Made by a program: the position numbers and the translations under genes. From Channallabes apus (lineage: Eukaryota; Chordata; Actinopteri; Siluriformes; Clariidae): a stretch of DNA of 64,000 nt. Below, one piece after another: positions 24,801 through 38,600 of the stretch. The stretch is from NCBI GenBank assembly GCA_030522415.1, contig CM060114.1, positions 28,648,804 to 28,712,803 on the forward strand, read 5' to 3'. The notes beneath the pieces are model-generated. The model saw only the letters and a program-made list of their open reading frames with translations, had not been told where the DNA came from and did not search any database. The number at the start of each line of letters is the position of its first letter. The stretch's first letter is position 1.

Positions 24801-27800
24801 TTTAGTGATGCCTGACTTCATTCATGTTTCGGGTGACAAACTTCACGGTTGGGCAGGAAAATTTATTTATGGCTAAAACCTATTGTAATGATTGATAGGA
24901 TCTTCATTGATTTTAGTCAACGTTCAGTTTATTTCAATCAATCAATTATGAAAAATGTCCATTGTTTTTTCAATTTTTAATTATGTTTAATTTTTTTTCT
25001 ATGCACCCAATCACTTGCTCACAACAAGGTGTATGGCTGACCAGAACCAGCAATATAGTCGTATAATCAACTGGGAAGGAAAAGAGTAAAATTTGTACTA
25101 AATACTTTGAAAGATACCAACTTGATTTAGCTTAGTGGGACGGCAGAAGCTTCAAAGACATCTCGGAAAAGCTTTGGAATGCATTTTTGCACCTTGATTT
25201 TGGCCTTGATTACATTGTACTGACCTTCCGGGTTACAAACTTCATGGTCGGTGTGTAGTGCAGGAAAATTTATAACGACTAAGAACTATTGTAATGTACT
25301 TATATGCACTTCAGTTTTAATTTAATTTTAATTGACAGTTGTGAAAAAAGGGAACTATTAAAGAAGCACTGTACTGTGCAGTCTGTGATGGATTGGCACC
25401 CTGTCCAGGATGTACCCTGCCTCGTGCCCTAAGCCTCCTGGGATAGGCTCCAGGTCCCCGTGATCCCTGAATACAGAATAAAGCAATATAGAAGATGAGT
25501 GAGTGTACTGTGCAGTTAAACTAACTATTAATCAATCTTCGGTTGGTTTACTCAAACTGATAATTGATTATGGAATGGTGACTGACTCCCATCACTAATG
25601 GTAATGTACTTATATGCACCTCAATTATGATTTAAGACAGACTTGATTAAACCCAGACATTGCTATTAAGAATTTCCAATCTTTTTGTATTACAACATTT
25701 TATATATCTGATATTTGCTATCGGATGAGACTCTAATTAGTAATTTGTAAATTATAGGGATTTAAAGGCAAATTAGAGCTGATTCAAATATTCTGTCCTG
25801 TGTGTTGTTACACTTGTCCTCTTGAACAATTAAATATTGCTCAGATAACTGGTGTTTTTTCAATTCCAACAAACAGCTACTACATGGTAATTATCTTGAC
25901 AATCTTATTAAGCATTCTAATGTGTTATGCTAATCCAAGCATAAAAAAAAACATCAGCAGCACCCCTCTTATCTGAACCTGTGTCATAGTCTTTATCAAT
26001 ATTTTTATTTTTGTCTAGATCTGATCTCCGCCACCAACGAGACTAATGTGAACATCCCGCAGATGGCTGACACTTTGTTCGAGAGGGCCATGAATGCCAG
26101 CTGGGTGGTGGTCTTCAAAGCTCTCATCACCACACACCACATGTGTATCCATGGCAACGAGGTCAGTGGTTAGACTAAACACTATTTTTCATAATGATTG
26201 AAAATTTTATTGATTAACAAGTACAGAACAAGCCAGAGCAGGCTTTTTTTCTCAGTATTGTCACTCACATGATTTCACCTCTAGGTTTTAAACTATCAAA
26301 AGCCTATAGAAATACAGTCATTACATGGTTGTTTTTGATTACTACAGAGGTTCATCCAGTACCTGGCCTCCAGGAATTCACTCTTCAACCTCAGCAATTT
26401 TATCGACAAAACCGGTACCCATGGTAAGTGTCCTTCCATGAGGCCTCTGAGTGGCGCAGTGGTAAAGTGCTCTCCTTTCATCCGGAGATCGCGAGTTCGA
26501 TTCCCAGGTGATGCTGTAACCTCTCGCAGCCGGAGGTCTAGAGAGAGCTGATTGGCCGAGGGATGAGAGGTACTTAGTGCTCCCACATTAATCACGGCTC
26601 TACAGCCAATCAGGGGCGTCTGTGAGCTCATGCAAGCGGAAGGAGCGGATAGCGCTGTCCTCCGTGTGTGTTACGCCGCCCCCAATGGTGTGTGAGCGAG
26701 CAGTTCGAAAAGATGCGGTTGGCTGGCGTCACATGGTTCGGAGGAAACATGTGATAGTCTTCGACCAATCACATGTTTAGTAGTAGGTAGTAGGTAGTAG
26801 TAGCCTCAATGTGGGAGACCCCTAATGACGGGGAGGAATTGGACACGATGAAATTAGGGAGAAAATCGGGGAAAAATCAAATCCTTCGATGATATATACT
26901 GATCAACATAATTTTGATTTTACTCTCTGCTTAATCTAAACTGTTGTGTGTGTTTTTTTGTCAACAAGGCTACGACATGTCCACTTTTATCAGACGATAT
27001 GCACGTTACCTCAACGAGAAAGCGTACGCTTACCGTGCAATGGCCTTCGATTTCACTCGAGTCAAGAAAGGGTACGTCTCTGAATCTGTCCTGTTTCAAA
27101 ACAAGAGACTGTTGTTTGTTTTAAACACTTATCTGCTGACAATTTTTTTAGGCCCGAATTTAGGCCAGAAGGGGTGTTCAAGTTAAACAGGGACTGATTG
27201 GTGATCGGAAAAAGAGTCTATCGGACTCTTAGTAGTAGCAAAACATACATATGTGACTGACGATCCTGACTGAGGTGGCTCAGAGACCAAGAAGTCGTTC
27301 CCGTGAACATTCAGCGAAGTCGTTCCTGTGAACAAGTGATTCTTGAAAATTGTAAGAGGTCTATCTGTCTGTGGTATCTGTACACAGACAGATGGATCTT
27401 TCACCAACAAGCACATTACGGTATCTCAACTGGGAGTTAATGCTACATTACACGTACAGTCCTGACCTCGCTCCAATACATATCTCCATGCTTGGGCCAT
27501 TAAAGGAGTTCCTGGGAGGCCAGCATTTCAAACGTGAAGCAGGTGGTCCAATCATAGCTCCGGTGTACTGAGAAAACTTTCTACCTCAGTGGTCTCCAAG
27601 CACTAATGAAACACTAGGATAAGTGCATTAGTGTGGGGGGATTATATAGAGAAATAAAGGGAGTTTTACTCTCATAACTTTTCTGCTATTCTGCCCAATC
27701 AGAAGTTCCGGTTTGACTTGAACATCTCTCGAAGATCATCTTTGAAATGGGTGTTATGCATACTCTAGAACAAGAATAAAAAAAAAGTACAGGATTGCAT

Positions 27801-30800
27801 TTAAAATTGATTCCGTTGCTTAGGGACGAATTTGTCAAATAGTCTGAATGCAGGACGTGCATGTTTTTGTCCTGCCACTTTTAACAGATATACTACAAGC
27901 AGAATGCTGAGATTTACAGTAAATGTTAATTCATACAGTATACAGTACGTCTGTTGTTAAAGTTAACGACAGGGAAACATAGCAAGACTTTAAGACTTAA
28001 TCAAGAATTAAGATCATGTTCCATAATGCTTTGCTATAATGCATAAGAAATTATTGACATTTTGTCCAAGGTTTCGAGGTTTCAAATGTGAAGTGTGAAA
28101 TCCGATCATGGCTGCGGTGTACTGAGAAAATCTTGTTGGTGTCCAAACACTGGGATAAGTGCATTAGTGGAACAGGGATTATGTAGAGAAGTAAATGGGA
28201 TTTTTACTAAAATATCTAATCAAAAGTGATCTGGTTTGGTTTGATCTGAACGCACACCTGCATATTTGTTCTACTTATTGCTGAATAAATATGTTAAGTA
28301 CAATTACTGTTGATTGTTTTACAACTCATAGGAAGTGGAATAGGAAGGAAGTGGTTTGTTTGCTGTTTCAGTGGAAACACATTAAACATTTTCATACATT
28401 AAAAACTGTTGAAATCATTCCTGTGACCAAAAAGGTTTACGTTTGTTCAGTAGCAGAGAAATGGTGGGAGGTGTGGCTGTGATGTGTGATCTGATCCTGA
28501 TCCAGCCCTCACTAATGAAATAAGCAGCTTAAATATAGGTCCTTTTGTTGTTGCTTAGCAACTGATTTTTTTTAATGACATACCTCTGAGTTTAACTGTA
28601 ATATCATGATGCTTACATTTATAGAGTCATGCTTTTGATTAATGTAGATCCCAATTTTAAAAGAAAAAAGACAATTTCTATGCCTGGAACTAGAAACGTT
28701 TATTAAAGTATTACAGTATGTTGTGTAATGGGTCTTACTGCTCATCAGAGTTTATTCTCACTTATATCTAATTCTGGCCTTTAATTGCTCGTATGTGTGT
28801 ATAGTGCTGATGGAGTGATGAGGACTATGGCTCCTGAGAAATTGCTAAAGGCTATGCCGGCTCTGCAGACTCAAGTGGACACTCTGCTGGAATTTGATGT
28901 AAGTAACTTCATGGCACTCATAAATGAATTAATGAGCTACATCTAATTAGACATGATCCCAATAATCCACTACAGCGGATCCCTCTTACTCATGTTTTTC
29001 TGTGAATGCTTCAGCTCTCTACTGTGGATATTACAATTACAGTTTTTCTCATATACTGCAGATCTCTTCTAATCCAGTGATATCACATGCTTGTGTGAAA
29101 GATCACACTGTAACGTTGTCTGAAAACGAGTGAGGGTACAGTTTCTGTATTTGACCAAATGTATAAAATTTGGACTGTTCACTGGAACCGTTCGGCTTCA
29201 CAAACCTGCAGTCGAACAGCGAAGACGTATTTTGCGTGTTAACTCGGAGTCACATGCAGACGAATGAATGTCAAAGCAATGAAGAGTATTTCAGTCTTTT
29301 TTAATATCCTGACACGCTATACTGGCGTAATTCAGCAAAAAAAGATTTCTTCCCTATCCATCCACCTCCACTTAATATACTAGTCACATACTTACTTCAT
29401 GTGTGTTTCTAGACTGTTGGTAAGTAGCATTATATTTGTGTGAATTTCATAAATCTCTCAATTCATTTTCAAAATGTGTATATATACTGTAAATATACAG
29501 TACAAAACGGATTCCAAAAAAGTTGGGACACTAAACAAATTGTGAATAAAAACTGAATGCAATTATGTGGAGATGGCAAATGTCAATATTTTATTCAGAA
29601 TAGAACATAGATGACAGATCAAAAGTTTAATCTGAGAAAATGTATCATTTGAAAGGAAAAATATGTTGATTCCAAATTTCACGGTGTCAACAAATCCCAA
29701 AAAAGTTGGGACAAGTAGCAATAAGAGGCTGGAAAAAGTTAATTTGAGCATAACAAAGAGCTGGAAGACCAATTAACAGTAATTAGGTTAATTGGCAACA
29801 TGATTGGGTATAAAAAGAGCTTCTCAGAGTGGCAGTGTCTCTCAGAAGCCAAGATGGGTAGAGGATCACCAATTCTCACAATGTTGTGCAGAAAGATAGT
29901 GGAGCAATATCAGAAAGGTGTTACCCAGCGAAAAATTGCAAAGACTTTGCAGTTATCATCATCAACTGTGCATAATATCATCCGAAGATTCAGAGAATCT
30001 GGAACAATCTCTGTGCGTAAGGGTCAAGGGCGTAAAACCATACTGGATGCCCGTGATCTCCGGGCCCTTAAACGACACTGCACCACAAACAGGAATGCTA
30101 CTGTAAAGGAAATCACAGAATGGGCTCAGGAATACTTCCAGAAACCATCGTCAGTGAACACAATCCACCGTGCCATCCGCCGTCGCCAGCTGAAACTCTA
30201 CATTGCAAAGAAGAAGCCATTTCTAAGCAAGATCCACAAGCACAGGCGTTTTCATTGGGCCAGGGATCATTTAAAATGGAGTAGGGCAAAATGGAAGACT
30301 GTTCTGTGGTCAGACGAGTCACGATTCGAAGTTGTTATCAACGCTCAGTTCAGAAGCCTGCATCTCTGATGGTATGGGGTTGCATGAGTGCGTGTGGCAT
30401 GGGCAGCTTGCATGTCTGGAAAGGCACCATCAATGCAGAAAAATATATTCAGCTTCTAGAACAACATCTAGTCATCTCTTTCAGGGAAGACCCTGCATTT
30501 TTCAACAAGATAATGCCAGACCACATTCTGCATCAATCACAACATCATGGCTGCGTAGGAGAAGGATCCGGGTACTGAAATGGCCAGTCTGCAGTCCAGA
30601 TCTTTCCCCTATAGAGAACATTTGGCGCATCATAAAGAGGAAGGTGCGACAAAGAAGGCCCAAGACGATTGAACAGTTAGAGGCCTGTATTAGACAAGAA
30701 TGGGAGAGCATTCCTATTTCTAAACTTGAGAAACTGGTCTCCTCGGTCCCCAGACATCGGTTGAGTGATGTAAGAAGAAGGGGAGATGCCACACAGTGAT

Positions 30801-33800
30801 GAAAATGGCCTTGTCCCAACTTTTTTGGGATTTGTTGACACCATGACATTTTGATCCACCATATTTTTCCCTTAAAATGATACATTCATTCATCCTTCAT
30901 TCATTCATTTTCTATACCGCTTAATCCTGTGTTCAGGGTCGCGGGGGACCTGGAGCCTATCCCAGGAGACTTCGGGCACTAGGCGGGGTACACCCTGGAC
31001 AGGGTGCCAATCCATCGCAGGGCACACACACATACACACACTCACACACCCAATCACACACTACGGGCAATTTAGGAACGCCAATTAGCCTAACCTGCAT
31101 ATCTTTGGACTGTGGGAGGAAACCGGAGTACCCGGAGGAAACCCACCAAGCACGGGGAGAACATGCAAACTCCATGCACACAGAGACGGGAATAAAATGA
31201 TACATTTTCTCAGTTTAAACTTTTGTTCCGTGATTTATGTTCTATTCTGAATAAAATATTGACATTTGCCATCTCCACATCATTGCATTCAGTTTTTATT
31301 CACAATTTGTTTAGTGTCCCAACTTTTTTAGAATCTGGTTTGTACTAGATGTACAAAAGGTACAGTGGTGTGAAAAACTATTTGCCCCCCTCCTGATTTC
31401 TTATTCTTTTGCATGTTTGTCACATAAAATGTTTCTGATCATCAAACACATTTAACTATTAGTCAAAGATAACACAAGTAAACACAAAATGCAGTTTTTA
31501 AATGAGGGGTTTTATTATTTAGGGAGAAAAAAAATCCAAACTTTCATGGCCCTGTGTGAAAAAGTAATTACCCCCTGAACCTAATAACTGGTTGGGCCAC
31601 CCTTAGCAGCAATAACTGCAATCAAGCGTTTGCGATAACTTGCAACGAGTCTTTTACAGCGCTCTGGAGGAATTTTGGCCCACTCATCTTTGCAGAATTG
31701 TTGTAATTCAGCTTTATTTGAGGGTTTTCTAGCATGAACCGCCTTTTTAAGGTCATGCCACAACATCTCAATAGGATTCAGGTCAGGATTTTGACTAGGC
31801 CACTCCATAGTCTGCATTTTGTTTTTCTTCAGCCATTCAGAGGTGGATTTGCTGGTGTGTTTTGGGTCATTGTCCTGCTGCAGCACCCAAGATCGCTTCA
31901 GCTTGAGTTGACGAACAGATGGCCGGACATTCTCCTTCAGGATTTTTTGGTAGACAGTAGAATTCATGGTTCCATTTATCACAGCAAGCCTTCCAGGTCC
32001 TGAAGCAGCAAAACAACCCCAGACCATCACACTACCACCACCATATTTTACTGTTGGTATGATGTTCTTTTTCTGAAATGCTGTGTTACTTTTACGCCAG
32101 ATGTAACGGGACACGCACCTTCCAAAAAATTCAACTTTTGTCTCGTCGGTCCACAAGGTATTTTCCCAAAAGTCTTGGCAATCATTGAGATGTTTTTTTT
32201 AGGAAAATTGAGATGAGCCTTAATGTTCTTTTTGCTTAAAAGTGGTTTGCGCCTTGGAAATCTGCCATGCAGGCCATTTTTGCCCAGTCTCTTTCTTATG
32301 GTGGAGTCGTGAACACTGACCTTAATTGAGGCAAGTGAGGCCTGCAGTTCTTTAGATGTTGTCCTGAGGTCTTTTGTGGCCTCTCGGATGAGTCGTCTCT
32401 GCGCTCTTGGGGTAATTTTGGTCGGCTGGCCACTCCTGGGAAGGTTCACCACTGTTCCATGTTTTTGCCATTTGTGGATAATGGCTCTCACTGTGGTTCG
32501 CTGGAGTCCCAAAGCTTTAGAAATGGCTTTATAACCTTTACCAGACTGATAGATCTCAATTACTTTTGTTCTCATTTGTTCCTGAATTTCTTTGGATCTT
32601 GGCATGATGTCTAGCTTTTGAGGTGCTTTTGGTCTACTTCTCTGTGTCAGGTAGCTCCTATTTAAGTGATTTCTTGATTGAAACAGGTGTGGCAGTAATC
32701 AGGCCTGGGGGTGACTACAGAAATTGAACTCAGGTGTGATAAACCACAGTTAAGTTATTTTTTAACAAGGGGGGCAATCACTTTTTCACACAGGGCCATG
32801 TAGATTTGGAGTTTTTTTTCTCCCTTAATAACGTAAACCTTCATTTAAAAACTGCATTTTGTGTTCAATTATGTTATCTTTGACTAATAGTTAATGGTTT
32901 TTGATGAGCAGAAACATTTAAGTGTGACAAACATGCAAAAGAATAAGAAATCAGGAAGGGGGCAAATAGTTTTTCACACCACTGTATATAGGTGAGTGTT
33001 TGAACAATACCACTTGTGCTTAAAATCACTGTAAGTCAGTGCAAACAGTATTTCCATTGTTTTTTTTTTGTCATTTCCGTTACACATACTGTACATATGT
33101 TATATGACAATGAAATAAATTATTTTATGCAAAGTAAGATATTTCTATTTTTACAGTTTTGAGGAAAGTAAAAAAAATCTGAATCAAGAAGTAACTAAAA
33201 ATGGAAAAATATTTTGAGTTTCTTTGAGTCATAAGCGTCTTAAAAAAGCACAAATGGTAAAATATTAAGTCAAAATTCTTTTTGTAAACATGAAAAATTT
33301 GCGGGACTTTTTTTTTTTTTTTTTACAAAATGCTACACCTCTCACATTTTCCCCCAGTGGATAAAATACAGTAGCTTGCAGTGCATTTTAATAATAATAA
33401 TAATAATACAAAAAAATAAAAAATAAAATAAAAAATAAAATAATGTAATAATAAAAAAAAAAACTATATACAGTGTATAGCACACGTTCATGCTTTGATT
33501 GTGTTTTTAGTGGGTCAGGCCAATAAATCTGTACATGGAAAAAAGTATTGAATTTTGTTGGACACAATTTTTTTAATAACCTTTTTAAGTTTATTGAATA
33601 TTCATGAAAAATATATAAAAACAATTAAAAATGACATTGGTTCACAAATGTAGCAAAACCAGCACTAGTGATAGTTCAGACTTTTTAAAAGAAGATTAAA
33701 AAACATGTTGTGTTATAGACAACCTTGTGTGTCTTCAGGAAATAATTTGCCAAAATGAACCAAAGTCTGACAATGGTTTTTTTTTTTTTTTTTTTTTTTT

Positions 33801-35572
33801 GCTATCAAACTATTTGATAAATGTGGAATTGCTAAGGCTTAGGGTTTGCATTAAATGTATTATGCCCTTTTTCTCCAAAGCTTTGGGAACCCCTGCTTCA
33901 ATTCAACATTGTTGCATTGATTTATATCTATTATAGCATGTATATTAAATAAATAAATAAAAATCTGTCATATAATAGCTGAAAGTCTTTTTGTAAAGCT
34001 TTCTTTCGCACTGTATTGTATAACATTGTCTATTGTATAACGTAATCACTCAGATGTCTGTCCTTTTGTCTTGCAGGTTCATCCCAAAGACTTGAACAAT
34101 GGCATCATCAATGCAGCTTTCATGCTTCTCTTTAAGGACCTGATTAAGCTCTTTGCCTCCTACAATGATGGAATTATCAACCTATTAGGCATGAGACAAT
34201 TTAATGAAACCTCGATTTTGCTGTGGTTTTGTTGATGTCACATTCAATTAATATTTGAGTGATGTTTTTTCTTTTTGTGCAGAGAAATATTTCAAAATGA
34301 AGAAATCTGACTGCAAGGAGTCGCTCGAGATCTATAAGAAGTTCCTGACTCGAGTAACTAAGATTTCAGAGTTTATGAAAATTGCGGAGGTATGAAACAT
34401 ATACTTTAACCTATAGGACAATTTCTTTTACGTATTTTATATTGTATAACACCGTAGATGTTTGTCTAAATTAAAATGTTCTCTTTTAGCAAGTTGGCGT
34501 GGACAAAAATGACATTCCTGACATATCTTATGTAAGTTATCTACATTATTATTTATTTACTGTATGTGTTTACTCATGATTTATTACTTGTAGTATGTCT
34601 TTGGGTATGTTAATTTGTTAAATTATTTTGTAAATAGAAAAATTTGTTAATGTTTTTTACTTTTTTTAATTAATTTTATTCCTGATATATTTTTTTCATA
34701 CATTCTTATTTCAGCATGCGTTAAATGATTTAAGCATTTAATCACTTTCAGGTCTCTACCATATATTGTGTAATATTGTTTAGCATGACTATAACTTAAA
34801 GGGATGCTTCAGTTTTTTCAAGTCTGTTTTAAATCAAAATTGAGGTATATACAGTATAAGTGCATTATAACAGGTCTTGGTCATTATAGATTTTCCTGCT
34901 CTGCACACTGGCCGTGAAGATTGTCATCTCAGAACGTGAAAACAATGTAAATAATTGGGGCCAAATTCTACATCCTTCAGGCTGCAAATGCAATAAAGTT
35001 TACCTGAGACTGCTTCTGCAGTCTCGCTGAGCTAATTCGAGTTAAAGGTGCAGAGCATTTAGTAACGCCACAAATTTGGCTAAATCAAAATATACAGCTT
35101 GTTCCAGGGAAAGAAAAGTTACATTTGTACTAAATACACTTTATCTTTGATAGATACTGACTTGATTTAGCTCAATGGTACTGCAGTAGCTAAACATCAG
35201 CTAAACTTTGGAATGCATTTTTTGCACAGACTGAAGTTTGTCGAGTTTGGCTCCAAGTACAGTGGAACCTCGGATTACGAGTAACGCGGTGTACGAGTGT
35301 TCCGCAAGACGAGCAAAGATTTTTAATAAATTTTGTCTTGAAAAACGAGCGTTGTCTTGGTTTACAGTACGAGCACCGTGTATCATGTATCACGCATTTC
35401 GCTTCTTGTTTTGACACCGACGTCACGTCATCACAACTGAGCCAACGGTTTTTCTCTCTCTTGCGCTGCTGAATTGTAGGTAATCGTCTCCCCTGCTGGG
35501 TGAATACACACACACACGCACACAAACACACACGCACACTCTCTGCCTTACACATAAACTCTGCACACACAT

Positions 35573-35615
<43 letters not shown>

Positions 35616-38600
35616 CGCCTGCGTGCACAGACGGAAACACTTATCTGTCTGGATTTATTTTTACGTTTTTTTTTAGGTAAAGTGCAGGTTAATTTGTTTT
35701 ATTTTTACTTTATATTTTGTGTTAATTATTTTTATGTATTTATTTTTTTGGGCTGTAGAACGAATCATTTGAGTTTCATTATTTCCCATGGGAAAATAAA
35801 ATTTGGTTTACAAGTGTTTTGGAATACGAGCCCGCTTCTGGAACGAATTATGCTCGTAATCCGAGGTTCCACTGTACCTCCATTGCACTAGCATTCTGGG
35901 TGACAAACTTCATATTCAGTGTGCAGAGCAGGAAAATTGTAAGGTATTGTACCTATTGTAAGGTACTTACACTACCAGTCACACCTTCTAATTTCATGGT
36001 CTTTCCTGATTTTTATTTCTTTCTACATCTAAAACAATGCTGAGGCGTCAAAAATATGCAATAATCTTCCTAAAGCAGTTGATATTGAGATGTTTCATAA
36101 TGGCTCTAATCTGAGGTGCTGTTTGGTAATTGGTGATTCCTGAGGCTGGTAACTCTAAATGAATTTCTCCTCTGCAGAAAAGGTGAAGCAAAGGTCTTGC
36201 TTTCCCATGATGGTTTTCATGAGAGCCAGTTTCATCACGGTGCTTGATGGGTTTTGCAAATGCACTTGACACAATAGTGTTCTTACAAGAACTATTCCAG
36301 AACAGCTGACCTTAATGTCTTTAAATAACAACTGACTTTTGTTAATTAGTTAATTACCCAATTCCATAGGTGTTATTTCATAGTGTGAAATCTCTGATAT
36401 TGTTCTAGAATGTATTTAAAAAAATCAACCACGAAAACAAAAACATTGAATTAGAAGGTGTAGAACTTTTTGCTTTACTTTAACCATTCCTTTAACACTA
36501 GAAGCGCTGCGCCAGTGTCACCTACTTTTAACGCGGTTCACCGGTCATTTGACCGCCTATTGTTTTGAATGGGAAGCTGTCGTTGACACACAATGATCAC
36601 TAGATGGCGCTTTCAACCAAAGCAAATAGTTTAGCTCCACGATAAACTTGCACTTGGACAATGCGCCATTCATTCCTGCGTTGATAATCAGCGATATATA
36701 TTTTTTTCATATTCAACTGAGAAAACCTACTACAGAGTCTCTAAGGGGACAAAGGAAGAGAAAAAAAAATGGCAGAAGAAAAAAAAAAACAAGTCATGTT
36801 TTGCATTATAGCCCAAAACTTTTGCATATAACCCAAATCTTTAGCTTTTTGGGTTATATCGTAAAAGTTAGGGGTTATAATGCAAAACATGACTTTTTTT
36901 TCTGCCGTTTTTTCTACTCCTTTGTCCGTCTAGGGGCTTTGTATGAAAAACAAAAGCTCTACTTAATTTTATAACGTTTTGAGAAAATTCATTAGTTCGT
37001 TCATTCTATTTGAAGCTATGTCATTTCGAAACCTAGAAAATTAGACAGCATTATCATATCACGGTATTCTACCATTGTATTATCTGATCTAATGGTTTTA
37101 CAAGCCAGCTTGTTGCTAAACATCCTTCACCTTTATAAATATAAGTAAAAGGGATTTATAGAGTTTATAGCATCATTCAGTGCACTCTTAATGAAGGGCT
37201 TTGTCCTTCATTCTCATCACCTTGATACTGGGCATTCTCAGTGTCTTCACCCTGGGGTGGTGGCTGACCTGGCAGACTCGGACGATGAAGACTGCCAATT
37301 TAACAACTGCCGGGAAGAGGACCCGGTAATCATGTGCACAGCAGAGACACTGAAGCTACAGCTTAATGCATTGCTCCTTTATTTAAGTGAAAAATGCTCA
37401 AAAACTAAGAGCATCAAAAAAGCTTATATTTGTATATACTGTATATTTACAATATTGGATACATGGATGTCCAAGATATTTTAAAAATATTTCTAGGTGC
37501 CTATTGAAATATTGCGCAACACTGACCATGTAAGCTTTGGTCAGAATTACCTCTTGTCTTATCTCATTTATTGAAGCACGTGCTGTCATCAAAGCAAAAA
37601 AGGGGTATGATAAATATGAAGAAACTCTGAAATTTATGTCTATTTTTCAAAGATTCCTCTTTTGTTTATCCAATAATAAAATCTACAGTAAAGGAAGTGC
37701 AGCTAAGATGTCAGATGAGAACAAGTCTACAACTACATTTGGATGGTAGGGTCAGAATTTGGATAAATGGATCCATCTTGAGTTGTGTCAATGGTTCAGA
37801 CTGGTGGTGGTGTAATGATGTGGATGTTTCTTGGCACACCTTGGGCTGAGCATCGTTTAAGCCTACTTGAGTATTGTTACTGACCATGTCCATCCTTTTA
37901 GGACCACAGCATAACAAGCCATGTGACAAAGATAAAATCATCTCAAACTGGTTTCTTTAACATGACAATAAGCTCACTGTGCTCAAATGGCCTCCAGAGT
38001 CACCATGTAGAGTTCACTCCATTCCAACACCATTGGGAAGTGGTGGAAGAGGAGATTCTCATCATGGACAAATCTACAGCAACCGGCTGATGCTGTCATG
38101 TCAATTTGGACTCAAACTCCAAGAAATGTCTCCATTATCTTGTTGAATCTTTGGCATGAAGATTTAAGGCAGTGTTGAAGGCAAAAGGGGGTCCAACCCT
38201 GTACTTGCAAGGTGTACCTAATTAAGTGGATGACGAGTGTATATTTCTTTTCTTTTAACTTTGTGTACGATTGTGTGTTGATTACCATGACAAAGTTGAA
38301 TTCTTGAATCAGAAGAAGGTAAATGATGTTCTTATTCTAATATGTTATTATTTCTATCTACACAAAAAAGGAGCAATGAGTTAAAGTGTAGCTTCGGTCC
38401 TGGGCTTGTGTGTGCACTGAGTTTGCTCATGTGTGATGGTGTGCTGAACTGATTTGGAGTGTGGTTAATGTTCAGGGTGATTGTTAGTGTTCTTAGAAAT
38501 GGCGCTGGTAAGTATAAAGCGTCCTCAAGCTTGCTGTTCCTGTCTGATGGTGTGTTGGGAGTGTGGGGTATTATGCTGTCCATATAATTCTGACCAAGCT

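Larger units (their letters stand above)
29503..31342 (+). mobile_element. Tc1-like transposon (family C) in snap91 intron 5
   Basis: The outer ends CAAAACGGATTCCAAAAAAG and the inverse CTTTTTTAGAATCTGGTTTG are flanked by TA at 29501-29502 and 31343-31344. Long inverted repeats include TGACATTTGCCATCTCCAC. An S1 SINE in the opposite orientation is nested at 30883-31194. Confidence 0.9.

Noticed and set aside
36490..36560. piggyBac element terminus (TTTAACACTAGAAGCGC)
   Set aside because: TTAA is present next to a plausible left end, but no matching right end with TTAA was found, so it is not listed as an element.
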